Source of the DNA: Sipunculus nudus | Lineage: Eukaryota > Annelida > Sipuncula > Golfingiida > Sipunculidae | Assembly (NCBI GenBank): GCA_026874595.1 | Contig: CM049309.1 | Span: forward strand, 92,590,723 to 92,654,722 | Length of the DNA: 64,000 nt | Reading direction: 5' to 3' | In this document: positions 61,201 through 64,000 of the stretch, one piece after another | How positions within the stretch are numbered: position 1 is the stretch's first letter | Layout of the letters: each line of letters opens with the position of its first letter | The notes under the pieces: model-generated | What the model was told of the DNA's origin: nothing | Database searches by the model: none | Seen by the model: only the letters and a program-made list of their open reading frames with translations | Program-made: the position numbers and the translations under genes

Positions 61201-63346
61201 TTAAGATTCAATAGTTTACCTAAAATTAGATCTGAATTCTGCAAATTTTTTAAGTTATTAGTGTAAATAAAAAATCAGTACCTTAAATTTTGTCAAGCTT
61301 TGGCCACGGCATGTTTTGTCCCTGTAAGCACTGTTGATTAAGTTTTCATAGCATATATACATTAGGATTAAATCTTTTAAAATCTGAAATTTCAAAGGAA
61401 TTGATTGAAAAGAGTAGCTTTTATTCAAGTTTTCAAACACCATGTCAAGTGTTGTTTACATCAAGCCCACCTAGTAGTACAGCCTTTACCTGTACATGTG
61501 TTATGTAACTCACTCAAAGCAGGATGCCTTGGCTCAGCTTGCCCACTACTGCAAGGCTTCCCCATGGTGCATAAACTAAATGAATGTTATAATTTTCTGT
61601 ATTTGATTCATTCTTATTCTAGGCTATGCTACATTTTAGATTTTGTATTGTACCACCAGGGTTATAATGATTTAAGTGCACATTTAGTTGTGTCCACAAA
61701 GAAGTGTATTTATCTCAGAAGAGTAAAAACTTCACCAGGTGTGAAATTAAATATTAATTCCAGTAATAAATTAAAGCTGAGATAGTAATTAGCACAATGA
61801 GATTGTTTGTCTTCCATTCAACCAACAGTGTGTATACTTTAATTAAAAATACGTTTTTATTTTTTTCAAATTTACTGAATTTACAAAACTTTTTAATAGT
61901 GATTCAAGGAATAATCTTAAAGATGCCATTTTGTGGAATTATTTTCTTTAAAATTCAGTTTAAACACTTGTGATTTAAAATAATAAAATTTATGTGCATG
62001 CATGATATGGCCTGATGTGAGGTAAACTCTGGATAAATAATGGTTGCAACTTAGAATACTGATATTTTAACTTATATTTTCAGATTTTTTTATTACAAAT
62101 TTATAAAACTTGTAAATAAAAAAAAAAATGAATCTGATAAAAAATATTGATAGAAAAAGTGCATATGGTAAAATATTTAATATAAAGTTAAATGCATTAT
62201 TCCCTTGAAAGTGAAATGAAGGTATCAGTCCATTCTGTCAACTTGCCTGTTCATCTGTAAATTTTTCATATGCATCACAGTATCTCAAAACTTTTAATGT
62301 TTTTCTCCATGACTGTCTTGTCAGAGTATTAGTTTTGCAATCATATATGAAGAACTTTCCTATAACCAAGTATGAGGGCCCTTTCCTTATAGCTTTTCAT
62401 ATGCTTATATATATATGAAAACATTAAAATAGAATATTTTGCTTATTTTGCATTTGCTAAAATTTCAAACTTCAGCTGAGCACTGTGATCCGTGGGTCCC
62501 TTGTTTCACATGTTAATACTTATTATTCTTTTTTGTGCAAGGTATCATTTAAGGGATGGTGATTTTGGTCTGATTACACAAATATTTCAGAACTAGATTC
62601 TAATATGGTTCTGTCAATGTTTCATGATAGTGGGAAATTATAATGGCCATGGTCAGTGGTGATCCCTCAGGTCTATTTACACAATGACTGAAAAAAATGA
62701 TTCTGAACTCTCATGTGCTATCACTCAAAACAAGACTGCAAATGTACCTGAAGCTTGTTTACAAACATCGCATACAGTCAATATGTACAAAATGCTGTGC
62801 ATTGTAGAATTGATTTCCACGTTTCCTACTTTTATTCAGATTTTGTCCTTTCTCATAAATTTACAGAGGCTGTACTGGAAGAGCTGTTGACTGATGCAGC
62901 TAATTCAGAAAATTTTAGGTTTCATCCTGGGTTCTAAATCAGTTTAAATAGTTTTTCCTGGTTCAACCACTCAAAGTTTCATGTTAATGTATTGCAAATA
63001 TTTTTTGTATATTCCTGCTGCCAAATGTACCAGCAAACTCAGAAACAGTTTTCATGAAAACATTACCTCATTGTTGATGTTAATGTCATAGTTTAATACG
63101 GGGTAAAAGTTTAGCTCTTTTGTCATTGTGTCCAGTCTTATTTATTCTTCATCACAGACTAACCTGCACCTGCCACGGGGTATCGGTGAAAAATTCCTGC
63201 TGCGACTGATAGCGTCTCAACTAGGGCTTGGTCAGTCTGCCGTCCTGCCAAAACGTGCCATACAGTTTGGTTCCCGTATTGCCAAGATGGAGAATAAAAA
63301 GGAGAAAGCATCAGATCGTTGTGACAGGCTCACAGAAAACAGATGA
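31208..63346 (+). CDS. ASNSD1: Asparagine synthetase domain-containing protein 1, complete gene span (12 exons)
   Basis: Spliced exons (31208-31273, 39674-39874, 40400-40639, 46066-47159, 47834-47932, 49011-49104, 49573-49607, 51829-51976, 52570-52637, 53788-53871, 59601-59691, 63158-63346) total 2409 bases and encode 802 residues. Every intron is GT-AG and phases agree. An N-terminal class II glutamine amidotransferase domain (Met-Cys2 start, RRGP 34-37, WNGEIFG 80-86, [12 protein letters not shown] 137-148) precedes an asparagine synthetase-like ATP-binding domain (SGGVDS 520-525, [15 protein letters not shown] from 625, [15 protein letters not shown] 664-678, [11 protein letters not shown] 717-727, [12 protein letters not shown] near the end). 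The family is probably cytosolic; its in vivo reaction is not well established. The protein is longer than vertebrate relatives (about 640) because of exon 4. Introns are loaded with repeats. Confidence 0.95.
31743..35310 (+). mobile_element. Family A element, long subfamily
   Basis: Starts TTTTTTAGCTCAGCTGACTG and ends AGCTGAGAGCGTCAAGACCC then ATGGGTCCCTAGTTT. Internally a ~370-base segment is duplicated (32281-32656 and 32878-33249, offset about 598 bases). The last kilobase carries AGGTCA-type repeats. A perfect hairpin lies at 33730-33764. No protein is encoded. Confidence 0.7.
33730..33764. repeat. Perfect 15-base inverted repeat, 5-base loop
   Basis: Arm TCTAGATGTCTAGAC, loop ACACC, then the exact complement arm. 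Confidence 0.95.
35331..37197. mobile_element. TIR element, TACTGTGGTTG termini
   Basis: Left end TACTGTGGTTGTCTTCTTAT. The right end in complement reads TACTGTGGTTGCCTTTATAT. Subterminal inverted words TTTCAAATTCGC / GAAACCACGC lie near the left end. No transposase frame, so a non-autonomous DNA transposon. The TA at the ends suggests TA target use, as in Tc1/mariner-like elements; this is inferred. Confidence 0.6.
38027..38418. mobile_element. Short TIR element (MITE) of the same family
   Basis: Left AACTGTGGTTTTCTTTTTGT; the right complement reads TACAGTGGTTGGCTTCATAT. About 390 bases, non-coding, with diverged termini related to 35331-37197. Confidence 0.55.
38456..39415. repeat. 37-base minisatellite, about 26 units
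   Basis: The unit contains CATGTGTTTGTCATTGGTCA followed by ACAACAACATACCAGCT. Variants alternate GGTCA/GATCA and CAGCT/CAGTT/CAGGT. Because 3 x 37 = 111 carries no stop, all three plus frames stay open; these are not genes. Confidence 0.97.
39674..39874 (+). CDS. ASNSD1: ASNSD1 exon 2
   Basis: Residues 23-89, phase 0-0. Carries RRGP (34-37), [11 protein letters not shown] and [10 protein letters not shown], core of the glutamine amidotransferase fold. Acceptor TCTTTCAG, donor GAG/GTAGTT. Confidence 0.93.
40400..40639 (+). CDS. ASNSD1: ASNSD1 exon 3
   Basis: Residues 90-169, phase 0-0. Carries [20 protein letters not shown] and YFGRRSLL, the end of the amidotransferase domain. Acceptor ACTTTTAG, donor AAG/GTAAGA. 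Confidence 0.95.
41309..44535 (+). mobile_element. Family A element, composite of two bodies
   Basis: The 5' end TTTTTAGCTCAGCTGACTAT is followed by CCGTCCGTCTGTCC tetranucleotides. The 3' end is GTGACCCATGGGTCCCTTGT. The segment starting TTAGATGTCCCCAAAATCTC appears twice (41460 and 42144), so one copy runs into another or the core was duplicated. A C run lies at 42839-42850, and a ~64-base direct repeat at about 43395-43455 and 43472-43530. Confidence 0.7.
44639..45436. mobile_element. TIR element, TACNGTATTNGACGTAATAAGC ends
   Basis: Left end TACTGTATTCGACGTAATAA. The right end in complement reads TACCGTATTTGACGTAATAA, followed on both sides by GCxCxCC C-rich sequence. About 0.8 kb, non-coding. 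Probably a non-autonomous DNA transposon; superfamily not assigned. Confidence 0.7.
46066..47159 (+). CDS. ASNSD1: ASNSD1 exon 4 (large linker and ATP-binding P-loop)
   Basis: Residues 170-533 plus two bases. It opens with [16 protein letters not shown], matching the family's domain junction. A long polar, serine-rich linker follows, with a [19 protein letters not shown]-type imperfect repeat. It ends with the PP-loop [19 protein letters not shown], which binds ATP pyrophosphate in asparagine synthetase-like domains. Acceptor GTCCACAG, donor AG/GTAAAA, phase 2. The linker is much longer than in vertebrate proteins. Confidence 0.95.
47490..47765. repeat. 30-base minisatellite in ASNSD1 intron 4
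   Basis: About nine units containing CTTGGTTACATAATCCTTGT plus GTACATTATC. The unit length is divisible by three, so open frames on both strands are repeat artefacts. It ends about 70 bases before exon 5. Confidence 0.95.
47834..47932 (+). CDS. ASNSD1: ASNSD1 exon 5
   Basis: Residues 534-566 with split codons at both ends (phase 2 in, 2 out). Carries [11 protein letters not shown], conserved after the PP-loop. Acceptor TTCTTGTAG, donor GG/GTAAAA. Confidence 0.92.
47933..49010 (+). other. ASNSD1 intron 5
   Basis: A C run of about 20 at 48171-48190 and a short (CA)n near 48437-48470; otherwise unique sequence with no element recognised. Confidence 0.7.
49011..49104 (+). CDS. ASNSD1: ASNSD1 exon 6
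   Basis: Residues 567-598, phase 2 in, 0 out. Carries [14 protein letters not shown] and DWRFVQ, matching the family's DRxTGxxGLKEL region. Acceptor CATTTCAG, donor CAG/GTAATC. Confidence 0.93.
49573..49607 (+). CDS. ASNSD1: ASNSD1 exon 7 (35-base microexon)
   Basis: Residues 599-609 plus two bases: [11 protein letters not shown], matching the conserved INV..EELQK. Too short for ordinary ORF detection; supported by phase and conservation. Acceptor GTTTCAG, donor AG/GTAAAT. Confidence 0.9.
49765..50430 (+). mobile_element. Decayed family A element in intron 7
   Basis: Begins within GTAAGTCATCTGAGCTATAG, a truncated 5' hairpin, and ends TTCAGCTGAGTGTCATGGCC. Strongly diverged. Confidence 0.55.
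50491..51574 (+). mobile_element. Family A element in intron 7
   Basis: Starts TTTTTAGCTCAGCTGACTGC with CGTCCGTCTGG tetranucleotides nearby and ends CAGCTGAGCGTCAAGCCCAT then GGGTCCCTAGTTTT. The body resembles 34570-35310, with AGGTCAAGGTCA-type words. Confidence 0.75.
51829..51976 (+). CDS. ASNSD1: ASNSD1 exon 8
   Basis: Residues 610-659, phase 2 in, 0 out. Carries the highly conserved [19 protein letters not shown]. Acceptor TTTTGCAG, donor AGG/GTAAAA. Confidence 0.95.
52570..52637 (+). CDS. ASNSD1: ASNSD1 exon 9
   Basis: Residues 660-681 plus two bases. Carries [18 protein letters not shown], the second nucleotide-binding signature of the synthetase domain. Acceptor TACTGCAG, donor AG/GTACTG. 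Confidence 0.95.
53040..53660. repeat. Degenerate 278-base-period repeat in ASNSD1 intron 9
   Basis: Same family as 20520-21180: GGGCATCAATGTATTCTAC at about 53463, a diverged copy about 277 bases earlier, GGTGGCGCCACCTGTCTGG at about 53500. No termini visible. Confidence 0.6.
53788..53871 (+). CDS. ASNSD1: ASNSD1 exon 10
   Basis: Residues 682-709 plus two bases. Carries [15 protein letters not shown], matching the family's [12 protein letters not shown]. Acceptor ATTTGCAG, donor AG/GTAATG. Confidence 0.94.
56866..57345. repeat. ~78-base tandem repeat, about six units
   Basis: AACCCTGC recurs at about 56866, 56945, 57022, 57100, 57178, 57257 and 57336 (spacing 77-79). The unit contains CTTTCATAAGTGTATTTTTA. 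78 is divisible by three, which explains the 162-codon open frame. Confidence 0.92.
57355..57665. repeat. (CTTT)n polypyrimidine tract
   Basis: Imperfect CTTT/CAGT repeats, almost purely pyrimidine on the plus strand, immediately following the 78-base array. Confidence 0.9.
59601..59691 (+). CDS. ASNSD1: ASNSD1 exon 11
   Basis: Residues 710-740, phase 2 in, 0 out. Carries [20 protein letters not shown], strongly conserved in the family. Acceptor TTATTTTAG, donor AAG/GTGAGA. A 48-base minisatellite begins within about five bases of this donor. Confidence 0.95.
59697..60655. repeat. 48-base minisatellite, about 20 units
   Basis: The unit contains CAACCACCATACAATGTGTG and CTATGATAACACACCTTGTT plus TCCCGTGT. 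48 is divisible by three, so long open frames (up to 270 codons on the minus strand) arise on both strands and are not genes. Variant units AAAAC/AACAC and CCATAC/CCATGC are interspersed. Confidence 0.97.
60730..62506 (+). mobile_element. Family A element in ASNSD1 intron 11
   Basis: 5' TTTTTAGCTCAGCTGACTAT; 3' CAGCTGAGCACTGTGATCCG then TGGGTCCCTTGTTT. The body is closely similar to 42144-43560 of the intron 3 copy. Confidence 0.78.
63158..63346 (+). CDS. ASNSD1: ASNSD1 exon 12 (terminal)
   Basis: Residues 741-802 and the stop TGA. Carries [20 protein letters not shown] and [20 protein letters not shown], the conserved C-terminal helix region. Acceptor CATCACAG, phase 0. Confidence 0.95.
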   Translation, partial: TNLHLPRGIGEKFLLRLIASQLGLGQSAVLPKRAIQFGSRIAKMENKKEKASDRCDRLTENR

Positions 63347-63573
63347 AGTGATCTTGTATATTGAGCACATAACTATTTATCATGCAGTTATGAGCAGTCA
63401 CTAAACTCGCGTCTTTCATTTACTGATGAGTCACTTCCATTTTACATACACCTATTCTGGCCTACTGTCAGTGTAGCTGTTGAATGGACTAAGCTTGTTT
63501 CTGCGGGCGACCATTTACCTTGAAGTACATTAAGTCACTAATGCATGGTGTGAATAATGGCAGGAAGGAAGAA

Positions 63574-63579
63574 AATAAA
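63574..63579 (+). terminator. ASNSD1 polyadenylation signal
   Basis: Canonical AATAAA 228 bases after the stop codon, followed by T-rich sequence at 63587-63612. Confidence 0.65.
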
Positions 63580-63737
63580 GCACTTCTTTAATTTTTGTTT
63601 TCTTTTGCTTTACTACAGGTAAACATGTCAAAGAAAGCATGCTGGTCATTTTTGTGTGCTTGCCTTGAGTGTAAATTGGAGGAGATCCTGTTATATACAG
63701 GAACCTGGGTTTCTTACCCTGTAATTCTTTGTTAATA

Positions 63738-64000
63738 TTTTAGCTCAGCTGACTATAAGTCATCTGAGCTATAGTTGTGGTCCTTTGTCCATCAGTCCGT
63801 CCATTAACAGGGCACGTTTTGAAACCATTGGACCTACGAATCCAAAATTTTGCATACAGTTAGATGTCCCCAAGATCTCCAACCATACTGAAAATTGGGT
63901 CAGTTAGACTTTGTTCCTTCGGGATATTAAGGAAAAACCTCTGTTTTTCCATTTAAAACCTAATGTTACAATTAAGACTGCCTTATATCAAAACCACTGA
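63738..64000 (+). mobile_element. Family A element, cut by window edge
   Basis: 5' TTTTAGCTCAGCTGACTATA, then GTCCATCAGTCCGTCC and the standard body (TTAGATGTCCCCAAGATCTC). Confidence 0.8.

Overview
This is a stretch of animal nuclear DNA: AT-rich, intron-rich and dense in repeats. The repeat style points to a mollusc, most likely a bivalve. It shows non-autonomous rolling-circle-like elements with tetranucleotide (ACGG/CCGT) tracts beside one end, many AGGTCA-type repeats, and a retroposon with a TAAA-type tail. The lineage is an inference; no marker gene names a species.

Two host genes can be read, and they diverge from the middle of the window. On the minus strand are the first two coding exons of a protogenin/DCC/neogenin-family receptor: the signal peptide exon (17072-17138) and the first Ig domain exon (10243-10569). 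Later exons must lie beyond the left edge or were not recognised. On the plus strand is a complete 12-exon gene for asparagine synthetase domain-containing protein 1 (ASNSD1) at 31208-63346. All splice phases agree and predict 802 residues. A TATA-like box and an NRF1-like palindrome lie about 150 bases upstream of its ATG, and an AATAAA lies about 230 bases after its stop.

The remainder is repeats. (1) An apparently recent LTR-type element (23856-30081) has 805/809-base terminal repeats, TG...CA ends, a CCTT target duplication and a primer-binding-like site. Its interior lacks gag/pol and is dominated by a ~235-base tandem satellite. It sits inside the reverse-transcriptase ORF of a decayed LINE whose tail ends about 250 bases before the ASNSD1 ATG. 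(2) At least twelve copies or pieces of a rolling-circle-like family (called A here) begin AGCTCAGCTGACT and end near GACCCATGGGTCCC. All are in the sense orientation of the neighbouring host gene. (3) Families B (GTATCCCC) and C (GTATCCGC) share the same architecture. (4) There are TIR elements, a degenerate 278-base-period repeat, and minisatellites of 30, 37, 48 and 78 bases inside ASNSD1 introns, two of them very close to exons. A family B element ends about a dozen bases from a splice donor of the receptor gene.

I see no bacterial features, CRISPR arrays, rRNA or tRNA genes. Most long open frames here are products of tandem repeats.
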